Part shown: positions 33,466-41,922 of the stretch, piece by piece
Numbering within the stretch: position 1 is the stretch's first letter
Layout: each line of letters begins with the position of its first letter
NCBI GenBank assembly: GCA_947476555.1
Contig: CANJRI010000007.1
Coordinates: 1-64,000 of the forward strand
Length of the DNA: 64,000 nt
Source of the DNA: Caulobacteraceae bacterium
GTDB lineage: Bacteria > Pseudomonadota > Alphaproteobacteria > Caulobacterales > Caulobacteraceae
Direction: 5' to 3'
Notes under the pieces: generated by a model
The model's input: the letters and a program-made list of their open reading frames with translations, nothing else
Told to the model about the DNA's origin: nothing
Database searches by the model: none
Translations under genes and position numbers: made by a program

Positions 33466-33490
33466 AACCCATTGAGATAAGGGCGGTTCC
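33466..33490 (-). promoter_or_regulatory. EcfG-type promoter for hemerythrin-pncC
   Basis: On the minus strand GGAAC (33490-33486), 16 bases, then GGTT (33469-33466). One base differs from the CGTT -10 consensus. Spacing and distance to the gene fit the EcfG/SigT general-stress class. Confidence 0.5.
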
Positions 33491-33523
33491 GGGCCGATCG
33501 TTCGACGGAGGAACACCTTTCAA

Positions 33524-34558
33524 ATGAGGGACCAGGGGCCCGATGTGACCATCGCCGGCGCCGGCGTCCTGGGCCTTTCCTGCGCCCTGGCGCTGGCCGA
33601 GGCGGGCTGCCGGGTGAGCGTCCGCGACCCGGGCGGGCCGGGCGCGAATGCCTCGGGCGTGGCCGCCGGCATGCTGGCCCCGGCCTTTGAGGCGATCCTC
33701 GACGAACAGGCCCGGCCGCACCTCGGCCTGCTGCTCCACGCGCGGGACCTCTGGCCGGCCTGGGCGCAGAGGACGGGCATAGAACTCGATCGCTCCGGAG
33801 CCTTGGCGGTGGGCGACGACCAGTGGCTAGGCGAGCTGTTCAACCGCTTTGTCGCCCTCGACCTGCGGCCGGCCGAGCTGCCCGCCGCCGCCGCGCGCGG
33901 CCTGGCGCCCGGTCTCTCGGAGAGCGTCGGCGGGGCGCTGCTGACGCGGGAGGATTGGCGGCTCGACGCCCGCGTCGCCCTGACCGCACTCCGCGCGGCC
34001 GGCGAGGCGGCCGGCGTCACCTATAGCGCCGAACCGGTGAAGGCGCGGGAGGCTGGCCTCTTGGTAATCGCCACCGGCGCCTCCCCGTCGCTCGGGGACG
34101 TGGCGCCCGAGCTTTCCTGCCTCTCGCCGATCAAGGGACACATCGTGCGGTTCGCCGCGCCCTGGGCGGGCGGGGCGGTGGTGCGCGCCCGAGGCGCCTA
34201 TGCAGCGCCCGGCCACGACAGCCTCAGCATCGGCGCCACCATGGAGCCCGGCCTGGCCGACAGCGCGGTCGATCCGGGCAAGGCCGCCCCCCTGCGCGCC
34301 GCGGCGGGCGGATTGTTCCCGGCCCTGACGGGAGCCCCGTCAGAGATCTTCGCCGGCGTCCGGGCGGCGACGCCGGACGGCCTGCCGCTGGCGGGCGCCA
34401 GCACCGCGCCGGGGGTGTTCCTGGCGGTGGGCGCGCGGCGCAACGGCTGGCTGCTGGCGCCCCTGGTCGCGCAGGTCGTGGCCGCCGCGATCACCGGCGG
34501 CGATCCCGGCCGCTTCGCCAGCCGGCTGGATCCGGCGCGGCTGTCCGAGGGAGCCTGA
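33524..34558 (+). CDS. FAD-dependent oxidoreductase, ThiO/glycine-oxidase like
   Basis: A 344-residue DAO-family oxidase. The Rossmann FAD motif is VTIAGAGVLGLSCALALAEAG (about 8-28), followed by GANASGVAAGMLAPAFEA, typical of glycine oxidase ThiO, and a C-terminal RAATPDGLPLAGAS and GARRNGWLLAPLVA block for FAD and substrate. It oxidises glycine or a small amine; in thiamine synthesis ThiO supplies dehydroglycine. No other thi genes are in the window, so the pathway is inferred. Confidence 0.82.
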   Translation: MRDQGPDVTIAGAGVLGLSCALALAEAGCRVSVRDPGGPGANASGVAAGMLAPAFEAILDEQARPHLGLLLHARDLWPAWAQRTGIELDRSGALAVGDDQWLGELFNRFVALDLRPAELPAAAARGLAPGLSESVGGALLTREDWRLDARVALTALRAAGEAAGVTYSAEPVKAREAGLLVIATGASPSLGDVAPELSCLSPIKGHIVRFAAPWAGGAVVRARGAYAAPGHDSLSIGATMEPGLADSAVDPGKAAPLRAAAGGLFPALTGAPSEIFAGVRAATPDGLPLAGASTAPGVFLAVGARRNGWLLAPLVAQVVAAAITGGDPGRFASRLDPARLSEGA

Positions 34559-34575
34559 GCCGCCGCCGATCATGG

Positions 34576-34591
34576 TTAGCGAGGTGTTAAC
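34576..34591 (+). promoter_or_regulatory. CtrA-like binding site before the lytic transglycosylase
   Basis: TTAG-N7-TTAAC at 34576-34591 is one base from the CtrA consensus TTAA-N7-TTAAC of Caulobacterales. It lies about 23 bases before the preferred ATG of the transglycosylase gene. CtrA controls flagellar, pilus and cell-cycle genes, which fits a wall-remodelling enzyme. Confidence 0.45.
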
Positions 34592-34613
34592 CGACGTGGG
34601 GCATCCAGGTCCC

Positions 34614-35420
34614 ATGACGGTCCAAGGCATCCGCGGCTTTGTCGAGGCGGCGATCCAGCGCGCGTCCCAGGCGACGGGCGTCGACTTCGGATTCCTGATG
34701 AAGACCGCAGGGCGGGAGAGCGGCCTAAATCCCTCCGCCCGGGCCTCCACATCCTCGGCCGCCGGCCTCTTCCAGTTCGTCGAGCAGACCTGGCTCTCCA
34801 CCCTCAAGGGCCACGGCGCCAAGCACGGCTACGGCCGCTACGCAGAGCTGATCAGCCAGGGCGCCGACGGGCGTTTCCGGGTCGAAGGCGGCGCGCGTCG
34901 GGCGGTGATGGACCTGCGCCTGGATCCCAACGCCGCCTCGCTGATGGCGGGCGAGCTGACCGCCGGCCATGCCGCCTATCTGACCGGCCGGGTCGGACGC
35001 GCGCCGACCGGCGGCGAGCTCTACGCCGCCCATTTCCTCGGACCCCAGGGCGCGGCGCGGCTGATCGAGGCCGCCCAGAGTCGGCCCGGCGCCTCCGCGG
35101 CGGCCCTGTTCCCTGAGGCCGCGGACGCCAACGCCTCGATCTTCCAGCGCGAGGGCCGGCCCGCCACGGTGGGCGAGGTCTACGCCAACCTGACCCGGGG
35201 CGGGGGCCATCCGGCCGTGGACACCACCTCGCCGGACGAAGGCTTCATCCAGTACGCCTCGGCCGGCCGCGCCAGCGGGCGCCGCGAGCAGGACGCCCTG
35301 ATCTCGCTGATCCTCGGCGGCTCGAAATCCGACGATCAGCTGGGGACCGGCGGGCGCCTGACCAGCTCCATGTACACCAGCGAGATGCTGAAGGTCCTGT
35401 CGGACAGCCGCAAAGGCTAG
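34614..35420 (+). CDS. Lytic transglycosylase (SLT domain) protein
   Basis: A 268-residue SLT-like protein. The motif FLMKTAGRESGLNP carries the catalytic Glu and SSAAGLFQFVEQTWLSTL follows, as in lysozyme-like transglycosylases; ELYAAHFLGPQGAARLIEAA is a further conserved block. It cleaves peptidoglycan, possibly to let an envelope machine pass. No signal peptide is visible, so it may be secreted by a special route, as some flagellar or pilus muramidases are. The ATG at 34614 is preferred over 34572 because the CtrA-like site would otherwise be inside the gene. The stop overlaps the kinase stop (CTAG). Confidence 0.82.
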   Translation: MTVQGIRGFVEAAIQRASQATGVDFGFLMKTAGRESGLNPSARASTSSAAGLFQFVEQTWLSTLKGHGAKHGYGRYAELISQGADGRFRVEGGARRAVMDLRLDPNAASLMAGELTAGHAAYLTGRVGRAPTGGELYAAHFLGPQGAARLIEAAQSRPGASAAALFPEAADANASIFQREGRPATVGEVYANLTRGGGHPAVDTTSPDEGFIQYASAGRASGRREQDALISLILGGSKSDDQLGTGGRLTSSMYTSEMLKVLSDSRKG

Positions 35421-37138
35421 GCGGCTCGGGCCCGGGTCCCGGCCAGGGCCTCGGCGATCGCCCGCGCGACGGTTCCCGCCGACACGGGCTTCCTCAACAA
35501 GGCGTCGGCGCCGGCGGCGATACAGGCCTCGGCCTCCTCCGGATCGCCGCCGATCAGCGCCACCACCGGGGTGTTTCCGGCGCCGCCGGCGAGGGCCCGC
35601 AGGCCGCCGATGGACTCCGCGCCATCGACCACGGCCAGGTCCAGATCGCAGACGCGGACTATATCGGCCGCGCGTTCGCCGCCGGCCGCGCGAACCACCT
35701 GATGGCCGAGCTGCTCCAGGGCCGAGCGCAGCAGGGCCCCCTGCAGGCCTTCGAGCTCCACGGCCAGGATGCGCAGCCGCCGGTCCGCGCCGGTCGGCGC
35801 CTCCGCCGGCTCCACCGTCGCGGCCGGATCGTAGGGCAGGACCAGGGTGAAGCAGCTTCCCACCCCGGCCGCGCTGCGGCTTCTGACCTCGCCGTCCATC
35901 AGCCGCGCGAGCTGGATCGCCAGCGGCAGCCCGAGCCCGGCGCCCGGCGCCCCGGCGCAGGTGCGCGCCACCCGCCGGAACGGCTGGGCGGCCGCCGACA
36001 GCTCGGCTTCGGTGAGGCCGGGGCCGGTATCGGCGATCTCCACCGCGATCTGGCGGTCCCCGGCGGGCAGGAGGCGGGCCTCCACCCGGCCGCGCACCGT
36101 GAACTTCACCGCATTGCCGATCAGCGCCCCCAGGGCCTGTCGCGCCCGCGCCGGGTCGGCGATCGCCGCCCCGCCGGCCAGGGCCAGGTCGGGATCGACG
36201 TGGAGGGATATCTCCAGCCCTTTCGCCGCGGCGGCCGGCCGGTGCTGGGCGACGACCTCGCGGGCGAGGGCGGCCAGGTCCACGGGGCGGGGGGCGAGAG
36301 TGAGTTTCCCGGCTTCGGCGGCCTCGGAATCGACCGTGGTCTCCAGCACCACCTGCAGGGCGTTCACCGCGTCCAGCGCAGCCCCCAGCTGCTGACGCGA
36401 AGGCGCGGCGCGGCTGTCCCGGCCGGCGGCGGCGGCGAGCACCTGGGCGACGCCGGTCAGGCCGTCGCGGATCTCGTCCGAGAGGGTGGCCAGCAGGTCG
36501 GATTTCGAGCGCGCTAGCCGCCGGGCGGCCTCGGCTTGCTCGGCGCGTTCGGCCATCAAGGTCTCGCGCTCGCCGGCCAGGGCGAACTGGGCGCGCAGGA
36601 TGCGGTTGACCAGCAGGGCCAGCGCCAGGGCCAGGGCCGCGCCGGCTAGGGCCAGGCGCGCCAACCCACTGTCCTCAGGGCGGCCGAACAGGAAGAGCAA
36701 CGGCCCCGCCAGCGCCGCGGGGGCGACGATCAACAGGCTCGGCAGCCAGGGTGCGGCGAACAGCACGCAGATCGTCCCGGCGCCCAGCGACATCAGGAGC
36801 AGGGTTTCGCGGGCCGGCCCGGCCGCCTCGGCGAAGGCGGCGAGCTGGGCTACGGCGCCCGCCCAGATCAGGCCGCCCAGCACCTGCCCGCGCGCCCGGC
36901 GGCGCAGGTCTTGGGCCCGGGCTGTCTTCAGCCAGCCGACGATGGCGTAGAACGCCGCCCGGCCGATGGCAAACACCGCCAGGCTGGCGCTCATCCAGGC
37001 GGCGTTGGAGGCGTGGCTGCCGGCCCAGACCAGGACCGGCAGGGTGATCCCGAAGGCCAGCAGGGCATGCGGCAGCATAGCGGCCTGCGCCGCCATCCCT
37101 TGCGCGTCGGCCGAGAGGCTCTGGGGTGTCTGGTTCAC
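35417..37138 (-). CDS. Hybrid histidine kinase with Asp in place of the phospho-His
   Basis: A 573-residue sensor protein: about six N-terminal membrane helices (20-180), a DHp-like helix, an ATPase domain and a C-terminal receiver. The H-box reads KSDLLATLSDEIRDGL; position 221, normally His, is Asp (codon GAC at 36476-36478). The ATPase keeps the N box (LIGNAVKFT), G1 (DTGPGL) and G2 (GAGLGLPLA). The receiver keeps Asp in LAVVDGAES and Lys in RKPV but lacks the usual acidic pair at its start (ILAVELEG). It is probably a pseudokinase that signals without autophosphorylation on His, as the Tyr-type DivL does in Caulobacter. Confidence 0.85.
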   Translation of the reverse strand: MNQTPQSLSADAQGMAAQAAMLPHALLAFGITLPVLVWAGSHASNAAWMSASLAVFAIGRAAFYAIVGWLKTARAQDLRRRARGQVLGGLIWAGAVAQLAAFAEAAGPARETLLLMSLGAGTICVLFAAPWLPSLLIVAPAALAGPLLFLFGRPEDSGLARLALAGAALALALALLVNRILRAQFALAGERETLMAERAEQAEAARRLARSKSDLLATLSDEIRDGLTGVAQVLAAAAGRDSRAAPSRQQLGAALDAVNALQVVLETTVDSEAAEAGKLTLAPRPVDLAALAREVVAQHRPAAAAKGLEISLHVDPDLALAGGAAIADPARARQALGALIGNAVKFTVRGRVEARLLPAGDRQIAVEIADTGPGLTEAELSAAAQPFRRVARTCAGAPGAGLGLPLAIQLARLMDGEVRSRSAAGVGSCFTLVLPYDPAATVEPAEAPTGADRRLRILAVELEGLQGALLRSALEQLGHQVVRAAGGERAADIVRVCDLDLAVVDGAESIGGLRALAGGAGNTPVVALIGGDPEEAEACIAAGADALLRKPVSAGTVARAIAEALAGTRARAA

Positions 37139-37216
37139 GGGTCGAGCATGACCGGCCCGTCCCCAACGCCGGGTTACACGAAATCCTTAATCCACAGATT
37201 CCACGGCAAGCTCTCA

Positions 37217-37228
37217 TTAACCTTAACC
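37217..37228. promoter_or_regulatory. Tandem TTAACC motif in the kinase / DUF2336 gap
   Basis: TTAACCTTAACC lies in the 218-base gap between the divergent pseudokinase and DUF2336 genes; TTAATCC occurs at 37187. TTAACC is the CtrA half-site in Caulobacterales, but the spacing here is not the TTAA-N7-TTAA of a full site. The rest of the gap shows nothing else I can name. Confidence 0.3.
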
Positions 37229-37356
37229 GCGGATCATCAGACTCGTGGGACTCGGTCCTGCGGGCGTTGCGATTCCGGGGGGCCGGGCAAGACGTCGCTG
37301 TTGGAGTTTCCGGGCGGGCCGAATTGGCTTTGTCCGGGCGGGGGATTCTGGGGTCC

Positions 37357-38496
37357 ATGGCCACCACTCGGTCAGCGTTGACGGACGAGGACATCCGCAC
37401 GCTGGTGAAGGGCGCGACGCCCGATGAGCGCGCCGCCGCCGCCCGCAAGATCTGCACGAGCATCGACCGCGCGCCGCTCACCGATCCGGACCGGGAGCTG
37501 GCTGGCGAGATCCTCCGGGTCATGGCCGCGGACGCCGCCGTCCTGGTGCGCCAGGCCCTGGTCCAGACCCTGAAATCCTCTCCGGCCGTGCCGCGCGACG
37601 TGGCCCTGAAGCTGGCGCGGGACGTCGAGAGCGTCTGCCTGCCGATGCTGGCCTTCTCGCCGGCCTTCGACGACGACGATCTCGCCGAGATCGTGCGGCT
37701 GGGCGGACCGGTCCGCCAGCTGGCCGTCGCCCGTCGGCCGGAGCTATCCCGCAAGGTCACCGACCCGCTCGCCCAGCACGGCTCCGAGCGCGCGGTCGCG
37801 GCGGCCTGCGCCAACGACAAGGCCGACTTCGCCGAAGGGGCGCTGCAGACCGTCATGCAGCGCTTCGAGGCCTCCGAGCGGGTTCTGGCCGCGGTGGCCT
37901 ATCGCCGGGTGTTGCCGCTGTCGGTCACCGAACGCCTGATCGGCATGGTCTCCGACCAGGTCCGCGATCACCTTGTGAGCGCCCACGCCATCTCGCCGCA
38001 GACCGCTCTGGAGATCGCCACCGGCGCGGCCGAGCGGGCCACCGTCGACCTGGTGGACCAGGCCGGCCGCACCGCCGACGTCAAGGGCTTGGTGGTCCAG
38101 CTCAACGTCGAGAAGCGCCTGACCGCCTCGCTGCTGCTGCGCGCCGCGGCCCACGGCCACATGACCTTCCTCGAGTGGGGCGTGGCGGAACTGGCCGGCG
38201 TGCCGCATCACCGCACCTGGCTGATGATCCACGACGCCGGCCCCCTGGGCCTGCGGGCCATCTACGAGCGCGCGGGCCTGCCGGCGCGCCTCTTCCCGGC
38301 GTTCCGGGCGGCGGTGGACACCTACCACGCCATGGAGTTCGACGGCGGCGCGAAGGATCGCGAGCGATTCCAGGAGCGCATGCTGCAGCGTTTCCTCACC
38401 CAGCCCCAGTCCGCCGCCCGCGAGGACGTTGACTACCTGCTGGAGAAGATGGACCGGACCGCCGACGAGGTCCGCCAGGTGGCCGAGCGCGCCTAG
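37357..38496 (+). CDS. DUF2336 domain protein (A)
   Basis: A 379-residue soluble, all-helical protein of the DUF2336 family, with HEAT-like repeats such as VLVRQALVQTLKSSPAVPRDVALKLARD and VRQLAVARRPELSRKVTDPL. The family is largely limited to alphaproteobacteria and has no known activity; the repeats suggest a protein-binding scaffold. The ATG at 37357 is the first Met and begins the conserved part; the frame is open upstream to 37126. A second member lies 2.2 kb downstream, and both flank signalling genes. Confidence 0.85.
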   Translation: MATTRSALTDEDIRTLVKGATPDERAAAARKICTSIDRAPLTDPDRELAGEILRVMAADAAVLVRQALVQTLKSSPAVPRDVALKLARDVESVCLPMLAFSPAFDDDDLAEIVRLGGPVRQLAVARRPELSRKVTDPLAQHGSERAVAAACANDKADFAEGALQTVMQRFEASERVLAAVAYRRVLPLSVTERLIGMVSDQVRDHLVSAHAISPQTALEIATGAAERATVDLVDQAGRTADVKGLVVQLNVEKRLTASLLLRAAAHGHMTFLEWGVAELAGVPHHRTWLMIHDAGPLGLRAIYERAGLPARLFPAFRAAVDTYHAMEFDGGAKDRERFQERMLQRFLTQPQSAAREDVDYLLEKMDRTADEVRQVAERA

Positions 38497-38534
38497 CGCT
38501 CGACTTGAAGGTCGGGGCCGCATTAGTTGGCCGC

Positions 38535-39317
38535 ATGAGCCAAGCCTTCGATCCGGATATTCCGCGGCCGGCGGCCACCTTGCTGCTGCTGCGTGACGCG
38601 CCGTTCGAGGTGCTGATGGTCACGCGACACCACCAGATCGATTTCGCCGGTGGGGCCATGGTGTTTCCCGGCGGTGCGGCGCAACCCGGCGACCGTGATC
38701 CGGCCTGGCGCGATCACGTCGGCGGATGGGACGACCTCGACGAGGCCCAGCGCCCGCTGCGCATCGCCGCCATCCGCGAGGCCTGGGAGGAGGCGGGCAT
38801 CCTGGTAGCCGAGGGGCTGGAGGGGCCGGCCCACTGCGAACCCGAGCCCCGCGCCGCGGTCGACGCTGGCAAGGTGGCGTTCCTGGAGGTGGTGAAGGGG
38901 CTGGATGCGCGCCTGTCCCTGGACGCCCTGACCGTGTTCTCCCACTGGATCACGCCGCAGATCGGGGCCAAGCGCTACGACACCTTCTTCTTCCTGGCGC
39001 GGGCCCCCGCCGATCAGGTGGCGGCCTGTGACGGGCGCGAGGCGGTGGACGCGGAATGGATCGCGCCCGCCGAGGCGCTCCGGCTGGCGGAAGCCGGCGA
39101 ACGGCGGGTGATCTTTCCCACCCGCATGAACCTGAAGCTGCTCGCTGAGGCCTCCAGCGTGGAAGACGCCATCGCGCGCGCCAGGGCCCGCAGGCTGGTG
39201 ACCGTCCTGCCGGCGGTCGAGGAGCGTGAGGGTCGACGGCTGCTGATCCTGCCGCCGGACGCCGGCTATGGGGTGGTGGAGGAGCCGCTGGAGAACATCG
39301 CGGCGATCCGGACCTAG
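38535..39317 (+). CDS. NUDIX hydrolase
   Basis: A 260-residue NUDIX protein. The box is VFPGGAAQPGDRDP plus RIAAIREAWEEAGI, with the REAWEEAG metal-binding core intact and a long insertion between the two halves, as in the CoA-diphosphatase/NUDT19-like group. It hydrolyses a nucleoside-diphosphate-linked compound. The ATG at 38535 follows the DUF2336 gene by 38 bases. The stop overlaps the convergent Hpt stop (CTAG). Confidence 0.88.
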   Translation: MSQAFDPDIPRPAATLLLLRDAPFEVLMVTRHHQIDFAGGAMVFPGGAAQPGDRDPAWRDHVGGWDDLDEAQRPLRIAAIREAWEEAGILVAEGLEGPAHCEPEPRAAVDAGKVAFLEVVKGLDARLSLDALTVFSHWITPQIGAKRYDTFFFLARAPADQVAACDGREAVDAEWIAPAEALRLAEAGERRVIFPTRMNLKLLAEASSVEDAIARARARRLVTVLPAVEEREGRRLLILPPDAGYGVVEEPLENIAAIRT

Positions 39318-39805
39318 GCGCCGTATTCCCGGACGCGGCCTTCCAGTTCCTTGACCAGCGCCAGGCCGACCGGATGGTCTTCGCCCTTGATGCTGTCGCG
39401 CACGGCGGCCTTGATCGCATCGATGTGGGCGTCGATCAGGCTCATCGGCGCGCCCAGGCGCTTGGACTTGTCGTCGATCAGCCGGCACAGCAGGCCCGCG
39501 ATGCGGGTGATCAGCGGGAAGCCATAGGTCGCGCCCAGGCCCTTGAGGTCGTGGGCGCGCAGGTAGAGGCGCTCCATGCGCTCGGCGTCGACGCCCTGGG
39601 CGCGGACCTCCTGACGGGCGGCCTCCAGCTTGGCGATCTCATCGTTCAGCCAGCCGGCGAAATTGTCGGACAGACCCTTCAGCGCGGCTTCGGCCTTGGC
39701 GATGATCGCGGGATCCAGGGCGCCCATGCGGGGCGCCCCGCCGACCTTGGCGCGCAAGGCGGGGTTGGGCTGGATCATCTGGCCGGACTTGTACTGGGTC
39801 ACCAC
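39314..39805 (-). CDS. Histidine phosphotransfer (Hpt) protein
   Basis: A 163-residue single-domain Hpt protein. The phospho-acceptor is His85 in RAHDLKGLGATYG, within a helical bundle (about 30-160). It relays phosphate between a receiver of one protein and that of another. It begins at GTG with AGGAG upstream. It is near a hybrid kinase lacking its own phospho-His and between two DUF2336 genes, so it may belong to the same pathway. It resembles Caulobacter stand-alone Hpt proteins such as ShpA, but I cannot prove orthology. Confidence 0.87.
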   Translation of the reverse strand: MVTQYKSGQMIQPNPALRAKVGGAPRMGALDPAIIAKAEAALKGLSDNFAGWLNDEIAKLEAARQEVRAQGVDAERMERLYLRAHDLKGLGATYGFPLITRIAGLLCRLIDDKSKRLGAPMSLIDAHIDAIKAAVRDSIKGEDHPVGLALVKELEGRVREYGA

Positions 39806-39885
39806 GGGTCTCCTGCGGACCGGGGCAACCTAGATTGAACCTGTAAACAATCCCCTAGAGCCCGCGCGATTTGACCTGAGAAGGC

Positions 39886-40668
39886 CTAGGCGGAAAATTG
39901 CTCGGCCAGGACCCGTTCCTCCAGGCTCCGTTCGGCGTCGAAGAGCATGGTGATCGAGACCGAGCGGTCCTCGGCGACCTTCACTTCCTGCACCTTGCGG
40001 ACCTCGAAGTTGTCGGCCACCGCACTGACCGGGCGCTTGTCCGACTCCAGCACCTCGAAGGTTACCTTGGCGGTGTGGGCCAGGAGCGCCCCGCGCCAGC
40101 GACGGGGCCGAAAGGCGCTGATCGGCGTCAGGGCCAGGATCCGCGCGTCCAGGGGGATGATCGGGCCGTGGGCGGAGAGGTTGTAGGCGGTGGAGCCGGC
40201 CGGGGTGGAGATCAGCGCCCCGTCGCACTGCAACTCGCCCAGCCGCACCCGTCCGTCCACGGAGATGCGCAGCTTGGCGGTCTGGCGGGTCTGGCGCAGC
40301 AGGGAAACCTCGTTGAAGGCGAGGGCCTCGTGGACCTCGCCCGCCACGTCCACGGCCGCCATCCGCAACGGATGGATGACCGAGGGCTCGGCGGCGTTGA
40401 TCCGTTCGAGCAGGTCATCCTCGCTGTATTCGTTCATCAGGAAGCCGACCGAGCCGCGGTTCATGCCGTAGATCGGCTTGCCTGAGGCCATGTGCTCGTG
40501 GATCGTCTCCAGCATCAGGCCGTCGCCCCCCAGGGCCACGACCACCTGCGCGCGTTCACGGCCGGCGTCGCCGTAGAGTTGCGTCAGTCGCGCGAGCGCC
40601 TCCTGCGCCTCCGGACGGTCGGAGGCGGCGAAAGTCAGCCGGGTGACGAAGGGCTCAGCCTTGAACAT
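39886..40668 (-). CDS. nadK: NAD kinase
   Basis: A 260-residue NAD kinase. The phosphate-binding GGDG is at residues 47-50 ([13 protein letters not shown]), followed by [25 protein letters not shown] and [23 protein letters not shown]. It makes NADP from NAD and ATP. The length and all motifs fit the short alphaproteobacterial form. It lies 80 bases downstream of the Hpt gene start on the same strand. Confidence 0.95.
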   Translation of the reverse strand: MFKAEPFVTRLTFAASDRPEAQEALARLTQLYGDAGRERAQVVVALGGDGLMLETIHEHMASGKPIYGMNRGSVGFLMNEYSEDDLLERINAAEPSVIHPLRMAAVDVAGEVHEALAFNEVSLLRQTRQTAKLRISVDGRVRLGELQCDGALISTPAGSTAYNLSAHGPIIPLDARILALTPISAFRPRRWRGALLAHTAKVTFEVLESDKRPVSAVADNFEVRKVQEVKVAEDRSVSITMLFDAERSLEERVLAEQFSA

Positions 40669-40712
40669 CGAACCTCAGAAGGGGCCCAGGCCGCGCGGTC
40701 TGTCAAACCCGC

Positions 40713-41831
40713 TCAGAGCGCGCCGGCCGCCTGGCGGAAGGCCGCATGGGCCACCTTGGCGGTGACCGGGCCGAACGCCCCGGAGGCGCGGCGGGCCGAG
40801 TCCTCGCCGCCGCCGGGGCGGTCGGCGTTCAGTTCGCGGACCATCTGCAGGATGGCGGGGAACACCGAGCGGTCGATGCCCACGGCCGAGCAGGCCAGGG
40901 CCAGCAGTTCGGGCCGGTCGGAATCCAGCGCCCGCCGCACGTGGTCGGCGTCGAACCGGCCGAGCATGGCCAGGGCGGTCGCGAAAAGCGAAAGCCGACC
41001 TTCGCGCAGGGTGCGGACCAGATAGCCCGGCCGCAACTGACCAGCCTGGTGCAGCTTGTCGATCAGCTTGCGCTCCATCGCCTCGCGCTCCTCGGCGCTG
41101 GGCAAGGTCACGCCCTCGATCTCGTCGGGCGCGGCCGACTGGATCTCGGCGATCGCGGCGGCGATGGCCCGGTCCAGAGCGCGCTTGTCGAGGCGGAACC
41201 GTTCGGCAAGGGCCTGGCGCAGGGCGAGGCCAACCCAGAGGTAGAGCCGCTCGGCCAGGCGCTGGGTCAGCAGGGGATGGCGGGAAAGCGGGGTCCTCAG
41301 CGAGGTCACCTGCCGCGACATCTCCACCAGCTGCTCCATGTCGTCCAGGGAGAGTTCGGCGGTCTTATTGCTGGCCAGGGCGCTGAGCACCGCCGGCTCG
41401 GCCTTGGCCAGGATGGCGGCGACGGCCGTCTGAGGCAGGCGGGGCCGGCGGGCGATTTCGATCTGGTGCTCGACGGTCGCCTCGATCAGCAGGCGCAGAA
41501 GGTCGGTGTCCTGGAGCACGGGGCTGGAGGCGATGATCGGGGCGGCGATCTCGATCTCGTCGAGGGCCAGGACGTTGATCAGCGCCGGCGGCGCCCAGTC
41601 TGCGTCGGCGAGCTTCTCCGAAAGCCGTCGGCGGATGTCGCGTTCGGCCTCGACCACCAGGCTCATGAAGATCGAGTTCAGCAGCCCCTGGACCTGGGAG
41701 GCCTTCATCCCCTCGCCGCCGCCAGGCGCGTCGCACAGGTCGACGATCGCCAGCAGCAGGCGTTCCCGATCGGCGGGGGCGCGACTCTTGGCGAGGTCGA
41801 GCAGGCGGTCGCTGCTCAGGGCGAGACTCAA
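40713..41831 (-). CDS. DUF2336 domain protein (B)
   Basis: A 372-residue helical DUF2336 protein, diverged from copy A at 37357. It has ERDIRRRLSEKLADADWAPPALINVLALDEIEIAAPI and LSRHPLLTQRLAERLYLWVGLALRQAL segments. No catalytic or membrane motifs are visible. It precedes nadK on the same strand (44-base gap) and may be cotranscribed. With copy A it brackets the NUDIX, Hpt and NAD kinase genes. Confidence 0.85.
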   Translation of the reverse strand: MSLALSSDRLLDLAKSRAPADRERLLLAIVDLCDAPGGGEGMKASQVQGLLNSIFMSLVVEAERDIRRRLSEKLADADWAPPALINVLALDEIEIAAPIIASSPVLQDTDLLRLLIEATVEHQIEIARRPRLPQTAVAAILAKAEPAVLSALASNKTAELSLDDMEQLVEMSRQVTSLRTPLSRHPLLTQRLAERLYLWVGLALRQALAERFRLDKRALDRAIAAAIAEIQSAAPDEIEGVTLPSAEEREAMERKLIDKLHQAGQLRPGYLVRTLREGRLSLFATALAMLGRFDADHVRRALDSDRPELLALACSAVGIDRSVFPAILQMVRELNADRPGGGEDSARRASGAFGPVTAKVAHAAFRQAAGAL

Positions 41832-41922
41832 GCGGAACTCCGGGTTGCGAAATCGGTCAGTTCACACTCTGCTCGCTCCCGATGAAAAGATGTTTAAGGC
41901 GTGAGGAACGGAGACCAACCAC

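Noticed and set aside
37126-37356. N-terminal extension of DUF2336 protein A
   Set aside because: The upstream codons overlap the divergent kinase start, have odd composition and no ribosome site; the ATG at 37357 starts the conserved part.
40746-41885. 379-codon plus-strand frame opposite DUF2336 protein B
   Set aside because: The translation is low in hydrophobic core residues and high in Gly/Gln/Arg, typical of an antisense shadow. The minus-strand protein belongs to a recognisable family.
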